A stretch of DNA of 60,324 nucleotides from Streptomyces amritsarensis (GTDB taxonomy: Bacteria; Actinomycetota; Actinomycetes; Streptomycetales; Streptomycetaceae), in the NCBI RefSeq assembly GCF_001953875.1, contig NZ_MQUR01000042.1:1-60324 (forward strand), read 5' to 3'. The first letter of the stretch is position 1. Each line of letters opens with the position of its first letter. This document shows positions 32,844-41,247 of the stretch, one piece after another. Both the position numbers and the translations under genes were made by a program. The notes under the pieces are model-generated. The model saw only the letters and a list, made by a program, of their open reading frames with translations. It did no database searches and was not told the DNA's origin.

Positions 32844-34646
32844 ATGGCCGGCACCGGGAGTTCCAGGCGTACGTTCATCGCGGGCACGGGCGCCGCCGCC
32901 CTCTCGGCCCAGGCCGCGGCGGCCCTGGCGGCGCCGTCGGCGGCCGCCGCCACCGCCCCGGCACAGCCCGCACCGCCCCCGCCGAGCGGCCGGCGCGTCG
33001 CCGTCCTCGGCGGCGGGGTGGCCGGCCTGACCGCGGCGCACGAGCTCGCCGAGCGCGGCTACGCCGTCACCGTGTACGAGCGCCGGGCGCTCGGCGGGAA
33101 GGCCCGCAGCATGGACGTGCCGAACAGCGCCCGCGGCGGCCGCAGACCGCTGCCCGCGGAGCACGGCTTCCGCTTCATCCCGGGCATCTACCACAACCTG
33201 CCCGACACCATGCGGCGCATCCCTTTCGCGGGCAACGCGAACGGGGTGTGGGACAACCTGGTGGCCCCGCCCGAGATGATGTTCGCCCGCGCCGGGGGCC
33301 GCGAGGACCTGCGCGCCCCCATCCCCTGGCCCGGCCACTCCCCCGCCGCCCTCACGCCCGAGGAGGTACGGCGCGCCCTCTCCGGCATCCTGCAGACCAT
33401 GGTCCGGCTGCCGCCGCACGAGACGGCGTACTTCGTCGACCGCGTGCTGGTCTTCCTCACCAGCTGCGACGAGCGGCGGACCGGGGTCTGGGAGAACACG
33501 CCGTGGTGGGAGTTCACCCGGGCCGCGCGGATGTCGAACGAGTACCAGCGCATCCTGGCGGTCGGGGTCACCCGCAACATCGTGGCGACCAAGGCGGAGG
33601 AGGCGTCCACCCGCACGGTCGGCACCCTCGGCGAGGCCTTCGTCTTCAACGTGCTGGGCCGCGGGGCGGACGGCCCACCGGACCGGATCCTCAACCTGCC
33701 GACCAACGAGGCCTGGATCGACCCGTGGGAGGCCCATCTGCGCTCCCTGGGAGTGGAGTTCAAGGTCGGATGGACGGTACGGGAGGTGCAGTACGGAGCC
33801 GGCCGGGTCAGCGGGGTGGCGGTCGAGGGCCCGGACGGCGCCCGGCAGACGGTGACCGCCGACCACTACGTCAGCGCGCTGCCCGTCGAGCATGCCCGGC
33901 GCACCTGGAGCGCGGGGCTGCGGGCCGCCGATCCGATGCTGGGGCGCTGCGACGGGCTGCGGACCGACTGGATGACCGGCATCCAGTTCTACCTCACCGA
34001 ACGGGCGCCGCTGGTGCACGGCCACCTCAACTGCATCGACTCGCCCTGGTCGCTGACGGCGATCCAGCAGGCCGAGCACTGGCCGGCGCGGGACTTCCCC
34101 GCCGACTACGGCGACGGCGCGGCGGTCGACTGCCTGTCGGTGGACATCTCCGAGTGGGACAGGCCCGGGATCCTGTACGGGAAGACGGCCAAGCAGTGCA
34201 CCCGCGACGAGGTGGCGCGCGAGGTGTGGGCGCAGCTGAAGGCCTCCCTCAACGACACCGGGAGGACCCCGCTGTCCGACGCGAAGCTGCACTCGTGGTT
34301 CCTGGATCCCGGGGTGGACGGGCTCGGCACCCCCCACCCCACCAACGAGGACGAGCTGCTGATCCACCCCGTCGGCACGCTCCACCACCGTCCGAGCGCC
34401 GCCACGCGCGTACCGAACTTCTTCCTCAGCGGGGACTACGTCGCCGTCGACATCGACCTGGCGACGATGGAGGGCGCCAACGCCTCGGCCCGCGCGGCCG
34501 TCAACAGCCTGCTGGACCGGGATGGTTCGACGGCGCCGCGGTGCACCGTCAGGCCGCTGTACCGGGCGCCGGAGATGGAGGCCGCCAAGCGGCACGACCT
34601 GTGGCGCTACCGCCTCGGCCTGCGCAACGTCTTCGATGTCGGCTGA
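32844..34646 (+). CDS. Tat-exported FAD-dependent oxidoreductase (phytoene desaturase/HpnE-like)
   Basis: 600 residues from the ATG at 32844 with AAGGGG upstream. The N-terminus carries a twin-arginine signal (SSRRTFIAGTG, RR at 8-9, then an Ala-rich hydrophobic run). The FAD-binding VAVLGGGVAGLTAAHEL lies at about 52-68, followed by YERRALGGKARS. The C-terminus has FFLSGDYVAVDIDLATMEGANASARAAVN (cut at key residues), the amine oxidase/desaturase FAD-binding end. The amine-oxidase-like family includes hydroxysqualene dehydroxylase and carotenoid desaturases; a cofactor-loaded exported form is unusual. No isoprenoid genes adjoin, so the substrate is unknown. Confidence 0.85.
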   Translation: MAGTGSSRRTFIAGTGAAALSAQAAAALAAPSAAAATAPAQPAPPPPSGRRVAVLGGGVAGLTAAHELAERGYAVTVYERRALGGKARSMDVPNSARGGRRPLPAEHGFRFIPGIYHNLPDTMRRIPFAGNANGVWDNLVAPPEMMFARAGGREDLRAPIPWPGHSPAALTPEEVRRALSGILQTMVRLPPHETAYFVDRVLVFLTSCDERRTGVWENTPWWEFTRAARMSNEYQRILAVGVTRNIVATKAEEASTRTVGTLGEAFVFNVLGRGADGPPDRILNLPTNEAWIDPWEAHLRSLGVEFKVGWTVREVQYGAGRVSGVAVEGPDGARQTVTADHYVSALPVEHARRTWSAGLRAADPMLGRCDGLRTDWMTGIQFYLTERAPLVHGHLNCIDSPWSLTAIQQAEHWPARDFPADYGDGAAVDCLSVDISEWDRPGILYGKTAKQCTRDEVAREVWAQLKASLNDTGRTPLSDAKLHSWFLDPGVDGLGTPHPTNEDELLIHPVGTLHHRPSAATRVPNFFLSGDYVAVDIDLATMEGANASARAAVNSLLDRDGSTAPRCTVRPLYRAPEMEAAKRHDLWRYRLGLRNVFDVG

Positions 34647-34691
34647 TCGCGGCCAGGTCCCCGGTCCGGCGGGCTCGGCTACCGTCGGGCC

Positions 34692-35486
34692 ATGACCACC
34701 TCGACGCCCACGGTCGGCGCACTGCTCCGCACATGGCGGGAGCGGCGCGGCATCAGCCAGCTGGAGCTGGCGGGCCGCGCCGGCTCCTCGTCCCGGCACA
34801 TCAGCTTCATCGAGACGGGTCGCTCCCGGCCGGGCGAGGAGCTGCTGCTCAGGCTCGCCGACCGCCTCGACGTGCCCGTCCGCGAGCGCAACTCCCTCCT
34901 CCTCGCCGCGGGTTACGCCCCGCGCTACGCGCAGACCGCACTGGACGACCCGTCGATGGCGACCCTGCGCGAGGGCATCGAGCGGCTGCTGACCGGATAC
35001 GAGCCCTATCCGGCGCTGGTCGTGGACGCCGTGTACAACGTGGTCGCCGCCAACCGGGGCATCCTGATGCTGCTGGACGGCCTGCCGGAGCACCTGCTGA
35101 CGCCGCCGCTGAACGCGATGCGGATCACCTTGCACCCCGAGGGCCTGGCGCCGAGGATCCGCAACCTCACCGAGTGGCGCGGGCACCTGCTCGCCCAGAT
35201 GGAGCGCCAGATCGCCTTGGCCCGCTCCGAGCCGCTGCGCACGCTGTACGAGGAGGTGTCCTCCTATCCGGTGGCCGAACGCCCCGGCGGCGGCGAACCG
35301 GAGGAGCCCGTCCCGTACATCGCGCTGCCGCTGGTCATCGAGCACGACGGCCGCCTGCTGTCCTTCGTGTCGTCCATCGCGACCTTCAACACGCCGATGG
35401 ACGTGACCGTCGCCGAGCTGGCCATCGAGACGATGCTCCCGGCCGACCCGGCGACGGTGAAGTACCTGCGCTCACTCGGCGACTGA
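34692..35486 (+). CDS. XRE-family regulator with MmyB-like domain (second copy)
   Basis: 264 residues. The helix-turn-helix is at 8-66 (LLRTWRERRGISQLELAGRA, SSRHISFIETGRSRPG) and the MmyB-like ligand domain begins at YEPYPALVVDAVYNVVAANRG. It is of the type whose targets are often adjacent oxidoreductases or membrane proteins. Its 3' end overlaps the convergent small membrane gene by 15 bp. Fewer N-terminal residues than the related gene at 5307, without its long leader. Confidence 0.9.
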   Translation: MTTSTPTVGALLRTWRERRGISQLELAGRAGSSSRHISFIETGRSRPGEELLLRLADRLDVPVRERNSLLLAAGYAPRYAQTALDDPSMATLREGIERLLTGYEPYPALVVDAVYNVVAANRGILMLLDGLPEHLLTPPLNAMRITLHPEGLAPRIRNLTEWRGHLLAQMERQIALARSEPLRTLYEEVSSYPVAERPGGGEPEEPVPYIALPLVIEHDGRLLSFVSSIATFNTPMDVTVAELAIETMLPADPATVKYLRSLGD

Positions 35487-35888
35487 GCGCAGGGCGAGCT
35501 GCTGGAGCACGGCGAAGCCGGCGACGGTGAGGGCCTGCGCCGGGATCCACACGGTCCCGGCGGCGGTCGGCGAGAACCACACGGCGAGGGCCACCAGGCT
35601 CAGCGCGGCCCAGGCGTAGTTGGTCTCGACGACCGCCTTCACGGCGAGCGCCGGGGGCCGGCTGCGCGAGGCCAGCAGGCCGACGGCGGCGCCGTACAGC
35701 ACGAGCGCGACGCCCAGGGCCAGGAGCAGCTCCGGCCCGACCCCGAGCAGCCGCCCCAGCGGCGCGGAGAAGGCGGCGTAGGCGAGGCCGTTGCCGGTGG
35801 TGACGACGGCGTCGAGGGCGAGGAAGCGACGCAGCGCGAGCTGCGGCACGGAGGTACGGGCGAAACCGGCGAGCAGGGTCGCGGACAT
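35472..35888 (-). CDS. Small four-TM membrane protein, function unknown
   Basis: 138 residues with four hydrophobic segments (about 22-45, 52-72, 85-105, 112-132), for example LALGVALVLYGAAVGLLASR and VWIPAQALTVAGFAVLQQLAL. It convergently overlaps an MmyB-type regulator by 15 bp, a frequent neighbour in streptomycetes. It has no charged catalytic motif, and the family was not recognised. Confidence 0.75.
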   Translation of the reverse strand: MSATLLAGFARTSVPQLALRRFLALDAVVTTGNGLAYAAFSAPLGRLLGVGPELLLALGVALVLYGAAVGLLASRSRPPALAVKAVVETNYAWAALSLVALAVWFSPTAAGTVWIPAQALTVAGFAVLQQLALRSVAE

Positions 35889-36145
35889 GGGGAGTCAGCC
35901 TCCGTCGAGGTCGAACGGCCAGGTGGGGGCCGGGTTCCGGATCCGAGTGCGCGGCCCCGGAACCCGACGCCCCCACTGTGCCGCGACCCCGCGCGGGGGT
36001 CGATTACCTCCGAGGTCATGCCAACGGTTTTTGAGATGGGCGGCAGGAAACATTGGGGGTTCCCGTGGTTCGGCCGGGGGTGGGGGGCTAGGCTTCACGC
36101 AGCCGATCCACTCGAACGTCCTGTCGACATATGGAGATTCCGCCG

Positions 36146-37171
36146 GTGCGAGCCACCGCACGACCCGACCTCCCCGCGATCTGGCGGCGTGTCGCGGCCC
36201 TCGCGGAGCGGTGCGGCCGGGATCCCGGCGAGGTGCTGGCGGTGGGGCGGCTGAGCCATCTGTCCGGGGTCGACCCCCGGCGCGTTCCCTGCGTGCTGGC
36301 GGGGACGGCCGCCGAAGTGCCGCTGGAGCGGCGCGTGCACCAGCGGTTCCGGCTGCTGCGCGCGACCCGGCGCGACAAGCACGGCCGGGAATGGCCGCTG
36401 GCCGCCATCGCCCACGACTTCGACGCGCCCGGTGCCTCCCTCGGTCCGCTCAACGCGGGCACCGGACTGCTGCGGCTGGGTCACGCGGCGGGCGTGCAGC
36501 GGTTCTTCGGCGTCCACGCCGGCTTCCTGCTGGCCGACAGCAAGAGCGCGGTGGAACGGGCCCTCGCCCTGTCCGCCGGCACCGTCTCGGACGGCCGGGA
36601 AGACCTGGAACACCTCTCGTACCTGACCGGTATGACCCCCCGGGCCATCCGGCAGACCCTCGACGGCCGGCCGCCCCGGCTCCCCCTGAAGGAGCAGGTG
36701 CACCAGCGGTTCGAGCACCTGCGGCGCACCCGGCCGCGGGAGGACGGCCAGGCCCATTCGCTGGCGGCCATCGCCAAGTCCTTCGACGCGTCGGGGCAGT
36801 CGCTGACCCGCCTCGTCCAGGGCCAGGGCATGCCGAACCTCGCCGCGGCCGCCGGGATCCAGCGCTTCTACGGCGTCGACGGCGGTTTCCTGCTCGCCGA
36901 CGACACCGAGGCGCTCGCCACGGCGCTCGCGCTGATCGAGGGCGAACTGGAGTGCGTGGAACGGGAGCGGGAGAATCCGATGTTGGCCGTACTGCGCGCC
37001 CATGACGTGCGCAGCATCGTCACGCGGGCGGGCCGCCTGTCGCCGCAGGGCTGGAAGTCCCTGGCCGACCACCTGGACGACCTCCTCGCACGCGAGGGGC
37101 AGCTCGGGATTCCGGGCACGAAGGGCGGGGCGCCGACCGAGGGCGCCGCCGCCGAGGGAGAAACACCATGA
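36146..37171 (+). CDS. Regulator with an exact 121-residue tandem duplication (two HTH-like units)
   Basis: 341 residues from the GTG at 36146, nine bases after GGAG; an ATG 15 bases upstream has no ribosome site. Residues about 36-142 and 157-263 align without gaps at an offset of 121: VHQRF at 64 and 185, the helix pair WPLAAIAHDFDAPGASLGPL and HSLAAIAKSFDASGQSLTRL, then VQRFFGVHAGFLLAD and IQRFYGVDGGFLLAD. Each unit matches the single HTH of the protein at 6513-7181, and the C-terminus (ENPMLAVLRAHDVRSIVTRA) matches its C-terminus. So it is probably a single-chain 'dimer' DNA-binding protein. Its stop overlaps the next start (ATGA). Confidence 0.78.
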   Translation: MRATARPDLPAIWRRVAALAERCGRDPGEVLAVGRLSHLSGVDPRRVPCVLAGTAAEVPLERRVHQRFRLLRATRRDKHGREWPLAAIAHDFDAPGASLGPLNAGTGLLRLGHAAGVQRFFGVHAGFLLADSKSAVERALALSAGTVSDGREDLEHLSYLTGMTPRAIRQTLDGRPPRLPLKEQVHQRFEHLRRTRPREDGQAHSLAAIAKSFDASGQSLTRLVQGQGMPNLAAAAGIQRFYGVDGGFLLADDTEALATALALIEGELECVERERENPMLAVLRAHDVRSIVTRAGRLSPQGWKSLADHLDDLLAREGQLGIPGTKGGAPTEGAAAEGETP

Positions 37172-37533
37172 GGACCACACGGGCCATGCGCGAGCCGGGC
37201 TCCGGCCTGCCGGCGGCCGCACGCCCGGCGGGAGGGCCAGGCCCCGGCCGGCCGGCCGGACCGCCGGCCTGCGACACCGGATTGGACGGGGTGGTCCGGC
37301 AGGCCGCCGCACGCGCCGACCAGGGGGATGCCGCCGGGATCCGGGCCGAGACCTTCGGCCCGCACCTGGGCACCGTCCTGCGCTCCTACCTGCCGTCGCC
37401 CCGGGAGCGGCAGTGCCCCGAGGCGATCGAACGCATCACGTCCTCACTCGGCTGGGGAAGCCCCGTGCCACGCCGTGACCTGCACCAGCCAGTCGCCGCA
37501 TCCCTCACGCCGATGCCCTCAGCACGGCCCTGA
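37168..37533 (+). CDS. Small coupled protein, function unknown
   Basis: 121 residues; ATG overlaps the regulator stop. The N-terminal third is Pro/Gly/Ala/Arg-rich and probably disordered. The middle (DTGLDGVVRQAAARADQGDAAGIRAETFGPHLGTVL) is helical, and CPEAIERITSSLGWGSPVPRRDLHQPV ends the conserved-looking part. No signal peptide. Position between a regulator and an FAD enzyme suggests a cassette-specific accessory. No family recognised; could be over-long at the N-terminus. Confidence 0.55.
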   Translation: MRTTRAMREPGSGLPAAARPAGGPGPGRPAGPPACDTGLDGVVRQAAARADQGDAAGIRAETFGPHLGTVLRSYLPSPRERQCPEAIERITSSLGWGSPVPRRDLHQPVAASLTPMPSARP

Positions 37534-37549
37534 CAGAGAGCACGCCACG

Positions 37550-39061
37550 ATGAACCAGTCCTCACCGCCCCGCCACGCCGTCGTCATAGGCGGCAGTCTG
37601 GCCGGCCTCCTCGCGGCCGCTGTCCTCGCCGAGCACGCCACGGTCACCGTCATCGACGCCGACCCGCTGCCGGAGGGGCCGGCCCCGCGCCGCGGGCTCC
37701 CGCAGGCCCGGCACACCCACCTGCTGTGGTCCGGCGGCGCCCGGGCCATCGAGCGGATCCTGCCCGGCATCACCGACGACTGGACGAAGGCCGGCGCGAT
37801 CCGCCGCAGCCTGCCCACCGACCTGGTCACCAAGACCGCGCAGGGCTGGATCCCGCGCTGCGGCGAGAAGCAGTTCAACATCTCCTGCAGCCGCGACCTC
37901 CTCGACTCCGTGGTCCGCGCCCGCGTCACCGGCCTCCCGGGGGTGTCCACCCTCCAGCAGAGCCGGGTCCGGGGCCTGGAGGGCACGGCGGCCCGGGTCA
38001 CCGGCGTCCGGGTCGACACCCCCGAGGAGCAGGACCGGCTGGTGACGGCCGACCTCGTGGTCGACGCCAGCGGGCGCGGATCGCGGGCCCGGACGTGGCT
38101 CCAGGCGCTCGGCGTGAGCGGCATCCGGCAGGCGGAGGTCGACTCCGGGCTCGTCTACGCGACCCGGATCTTCGAGGCTCCCGCCGGCGCGCACGAGATG
38201 GGCTTCCCCATCGTCAACGTGCAGTCCGACCCGCGGGTGCCCGTGCCCGGGCAGACCGCCACGATCGTGCCCATCGAGAACGGCCAGTGGCAGGCGACCC
38301 TGTCCGGCACCCGCGGCGGCCAGCCGACCGGCGACCCCGACGCGTTCATCCCGTTCGCCAAGGCCGTCCGCGACCCGATCGTCGGCGAGCTGCTGGAGCA
38401 CCGCAAGCCCCTCACGGACGTCGCCGTCACCCAGGGCACCGCCAACCGCCGGATCTACTTCGAGAAGGCCGAGCTGCCCGACGGCTTCTTCGCCGTGGGC
38501 GACTCCGTCGCCACCTTCAACCCGCTGTACGGACAGGGCATGACCGTCGCCGCCCAGGGACTGCTGGCCGTACGCACCCTGCTGCGGGCCAGGGGCCTGG
38601 CCCATCCCGGGATCGGCCGCGAGGCGCAGCGCGTGATCGCCCCCCAGGTCGGCACCGCCTGGGAGCTCGCCACGTCGCAGGACATCCTCTATCCGGGCGC
38701 CACGGGGATGAAGCCGCGCGCCGGCACCAACGTGCTCAACGGCTACGTCAACCGCCTGATGACGGGAGCCACCACGGACGAGGCGCTCACCGCCGCCCTG
38801 TTCAACGTCCTCACGATGAGCATCGAGCCCACGCACTGGCTCCGCCCGGCGGTGGTCTGGCACGTGATGCGCGCCTCCGACCGGGGCGCGCTGAAGGCGC
38901 CGCCGCTCACCGCCGCCGAGCGGGCCGTGGCCGGGCTCGATCCGGCGCCCGGCGCAGGCGCCGGCGCCGGACATCCGGGCGGAGGCTCCGCCGGCGCTGA
39001 GCCCGCCCGTCCGGCAACCGGTCCGGTCGGCCCGGCCGACCCCGTCGGACAGGCCCGGTGA
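37550..39061 (+). CDS. FAD-dependent monooxygenase / aromatic-hydroxylase-like
   Basis: 503 residues, ATG with AGAGAG upstream. The dinucleotide fold VVIGGSLAGLLAAAVLAEHA lies at about residues 10-30, the middle VVDASGRGSRARTWL matches the DG motif, and GDSVATFNPLYGQGMTVAA is the GD/ribityl-binding motif. It belongs to the UbiH/PHBH superfamily (closest to those that act on small lipophilic or polyketide-like substrates). The C-terminus is an Ala/Gly/Pro tail (GAGAGAGHPGGG). Third gene of the regulator cassette; substrate unknown. Confidence 0.85.
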   Translation: MNQSSPPRHAVVIGGSLAGLLAAAVLAEHATVTVIDADPLPEGPAPRRGLPQARHTHLLWSGGARAIERILPGITDDWTKAGAIRRSLPTDLVTKTAQGWIPRCGEKQFNISCSRDLLDSVVRARVTGLPGVSTLQQSRVRGLEGTAARVTGVRVDTPEEQDRLVTADLVVDASGRGSRARTWLQALGVSGIRQAEVDSGLVYATRIFEAPAGAHEMGFPIVNVQSDPRVPVPGQTATIVPIENGQWQATLSGTRGGQPTGDPDAFIPFAKAVRDPIVGELLEHRKPLTDVAVTQGTANRRIYFEKAELPDGFFAVGDSVATFNPLYGQGMTVAAQGLLAVRTLLRARGLAHPGIGREAQRVIAPQVGTAWELATSQDILYPGATGMKPRAGTNVLNGYVNRLMTGATTDEALTAALFNVLTMSIEPTHWLRPAVVWHVMRASDRGALKAPPLTAAERAVAGLDPAPGAGAGAGHPGGGSAGAEPARPATGPVGPADPVGQAR

Positions 39062-39117
39062 GCGGCGGGACCGCCCTGCGCCTCCTGCCCGGCCCGCTGA
39101 CGGCCTGAGGGCCGGGA

Positions 39118-39159
39118 GACGAACGGCGCCCCGGACCGGAGTCCAGGGCGCCGTTCGTC
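39118..39159. terminator. Hairpin terminator between convergent genes
   Basis: Arms GACGAACGGCGCC (39118-39130) and their complement (39147-39159) pair perfectly over 13 bp around a 16-base centre that can itself pair partly. It sits between the FAD monooxygenase and folD stops and should serve both. Confidence 0.8.
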
Positions 39160-39174
39160 CGCCGGCCGGGTGGA

Positions 39175-40068
39175 TCAGAGGTCCGCGAGGTCCAGCCCGG
39201 CCTGCGCCGCGGCGGCCTGCACGGTCTGCTCCAGCAGGACGGCGATGGTCATCGGGCCGACACCGCCCGGCACGGGCGTGATCAGCGAGGCCCGGGCCGC
39301 GGCCGACTCGAAGTGGACGTCGCCGACGTTGCCCTCGTTGTAGCCGGCGTCCAGGACGACCGCGCCCGGCTTGATGTCCTCGCCCCGGATGAACTCGGCC
39401 TTGCCGACGGCGGCGACCAGCACGTCCGCCTGCCGCACGATCGAGGACAGGTCCCGGGTGCGGGAGTGGCAGTAGGTGACGGTGGCGTTCTGCTCCAGCA
39501 GCAGCATCCCGGCCGGCTTGCCCAGGATCGCGCTGCGGCCGACGACCACGGCGTGCTTGCCGGTCAGGTCCACGTCGTACGCGGCGAGCAGGCGCATGAT
39601 GCCGCCCGGGGTGCAGGAGACGAAGCCCGGCAGGCCGAAGCCCATGGCCGCGAAGGAGTGCATGGTGACCCCGTCCACGTCCTTGCCGGGGGCGATGGCC
39701 TCGAAGGCGGCACGCTCGTCGATGTGGTGCGGGACGGGGTGCTGGAGCAGGATGCCGCTGATCTCCGGGTCCTCGGACAGGGCCGTGATCGCCGCCACCA
39801 GCTCCTGCGTGGTGGTCGAGGCCGGCAGCTCCACGTGGCGGGAGGTGATCCCGGCCTTCGCGCAGCGGTTCTGCTTCATGCGGACGTAGGTGACGGAGGC
39901 GGGGTCCTCGCCGACGAGTACGGTCGCGAGGCAGGGCGCGGTGCCGGTGCGCTCGGTGATCTTCGCCGCGAGGGCGGCGGTCCGCTCAGAGATACGGCGG
40001 GCGAGGGCGGTGCCGTCCATCAGCCGGGCGGAGCCGGCGGCGGGGGCGGTCTGCTGGGCAGTCGTCAC
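39175..40068 (-). CDS. folD: Methylenetetrahydrofolate dehydrogenase/cyclohydrolase
   Basis: 297 residues from a GTG with AGGAG six bases ahead. It interconverts methylene-, methenyl- and formyl-tetrahydrofolate using NADP+. The catalytic Tyr and Lys are in YVRMKQNRC, and the NADP loop in VVVGRSAILGKPAGMLLL. PVPGGVGPMTIAVLLEQT is the C-terminal signature, and GILLQHPVP replaces the usual LLVQLPLP. The sequence is slightly atypical, so it may be a second FolD rather than the housekeeping copy; streptomycetes often encode more than one. Confidence 0.94.
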   Translation of the reverse strand: MTTAQQTAPAAGSARLMDGTALARRISERTAALAAKITERTGTAPCLATVLVGEDPASVTYVRMKQNRCAKAGITSRHVELPASTTTQELVAAITALSEDPEISGILLQHPVPHHIDERAAFEAIAPGKDVDGVTMHSFAAMGFGLPGFVSCTPGGIMRLLAAYDVDLTGKHAVVVGRSAILGKPAGMLLLEQNATVTYCHSRTRDLSSIVRQADVLVAAVGKAEFIRGEDIKPGAVVLDAGYNEGNVGDVHFESAAARASLITPVPGGVGPMTIAVLLEQTVQAAAAQAGLDLADL

Positions 40069-40270
40069 GGGGTCTCCTGAACGTCGCTGCGGTGCGCGGT
40101 GCGCGGATCGCGGTTCGCCCAGGCGCGCGGCAGTCGACGCCACCGGAGGTCCTCCGGTACGCCGGGCCGCTCCCCGGTGGTGATCCACCCGAACGCCAGT
40201 CACGGCCCGCCGACCACTGTAGTCGACCGAATCGGTGGTCGCCCGGCGCCCGACCTGCGACGATCAGTGT

Positions 40271-41032
40271 ATGACGCGTACTTTCGACCATCTTGTCGCC
40301 GAGGCCGAGTCCGTGTCCGTGGACGGCTGGGACTTCTCCTGGCTCGACGGGCGGGCCACCGAGCAGCGTCCTTCCTGGGGGTACCAGCGCCTGATGGCCG
40401 AGCGCCTGGCCCGGGTCCGGTCCGCCCTGGACATCCAGACCGGTGGCGGCGAGGTCCTCGCCGGGTCCGGGCCCCTGCCTCCCCTGACGGTGGCCACGGA
40501 GTCCTGGCCGCCCAACGTCGAGCGGGCGACCCGGCTGCTGCACCCGCTGGGGGCGGTGGTGGTGGCGGACTCCGACGAGCCGCCCCTGCCCTTCGGCGAC
40601 GAGGCCTTCGAGCTGGTGACCAGCCGGCACCCGGTGACCATCTGGTGGGACGAGATCGCCCGGGTGCTGACACCCGGCGGAACGTACCTCTCGCAGCAGG
40701 TCGGCCCGGCGAGCGTCTTCGAACTCGTCGAATATTTTCTCGGGCCCCAGCCGGAGGAGGTGCGGCGCGCCCGGCACCCCGACGACGCGGTCGCCGACGC
40801 CTCGAAGGCGGGCCTGGAGGTCGTGGACCTGCGCTCCGAGCGGCTGCGCACCGAGTTCCACGACATCGGAGCCGTGATCTACTTCCTGAGGAAGGTGATC
40901 TGGATGGTGCCCGGCTTCACGGTCGGGCAGTATCGGGACCGCTTGCGCGAGCTGCACGAACGGATCGAGCGCGACGGTCCGTTCGTCGCACACACCGCCC
41001 GCTTCCTGATCGAAGCCCGCAAAACGGGCTGA
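40271..41032 (+). CDS. SAM-dependent methyltransferase-like protein
   Basis: 253 residues, ATG at 40271. The Rossmann core has ALDIQTGGGEVL, where the usual DLGCGxG becomes DIQTGGG, and RVLTPGGTYLSQQVG matches the post-core strand. FLGPQPEE and the GLEVVDLRSERLRTEF stretch are typical of this uncharacterised methyltransferase group (methyltransferase type 11/12-like). There is no Shine-Dalgarno near the ATG (CGATCAGTGT precedes it), so it may be a leaderless message. Divergent from folD over 202 bp. Substrate unknown. Confidence 0.82.
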   Translation: MTRTFDHLVAEAESVSVDGWDFSWLDGRATEQRPSWGYQRLMAERLARVRSALDIQTGGGEVLAGSGPLPPLTVATESWPPNVERATRLLHPLGAVVVADSDEPPLPFGDEAFELVTSRHPVTIWWDEIARVLTPGGTYLSQQVGPASVFELVEYFLGPQPEEVRRARHPDDAVADASKAGLEVVDLRSERLRTEFHDIGAVIYFLRKVIWMVPGFTVGQYRDRLRELHERIERDGPFVAHTARFLIEARKTG

Positions 41033-41045
41033 CGCGCAGGGCGGA

Positions 41046-41064
41046 CGGATCCGCGGCGGATCCG
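41046..41064. terminator. Short perfect palindrome after the methyltransferase
   Basis: CGGATCCGC-G-GCGGATCCG begins 14 bp after the stop; 9-bp arms around one base. Weak terminator or cis site in the hrdB upstream region. Confidence 0.4.
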
Positions 41065-41159
41065 GTTGCCCGGCCGTAGCGTGGCGCAGGTCACTCAATT
41101 CAGCGCGTAACGAATCGACTCGGGCATGCGATGAACCGACAGGTGTCCTCGCGCGGCCC

Positions 41160-41186
41160 GGAATACAGACCCCCCTCGGGTCTGTT
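41160..41186 (+). promoter_or_regulatory. Candidate SigR-type promoter upstream of hrdB
   Basis: GGAAT (41160-41164), 19 bases, GTT (41184-41186). The known SigR consensus is GGAAT-N18-GTT and hrdB is a known SigR-regulated gene in Streptomyces. The spacing here is one longer. About 60 bp before the GTG start. Confidence 0.45.
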
Positions 41187-41247
41187 TCCCGAGTTCGCGC
41201 GATGATGTCCCGCCCACCCCATATTTGCTCGCAACGAGAGGCTCCTT

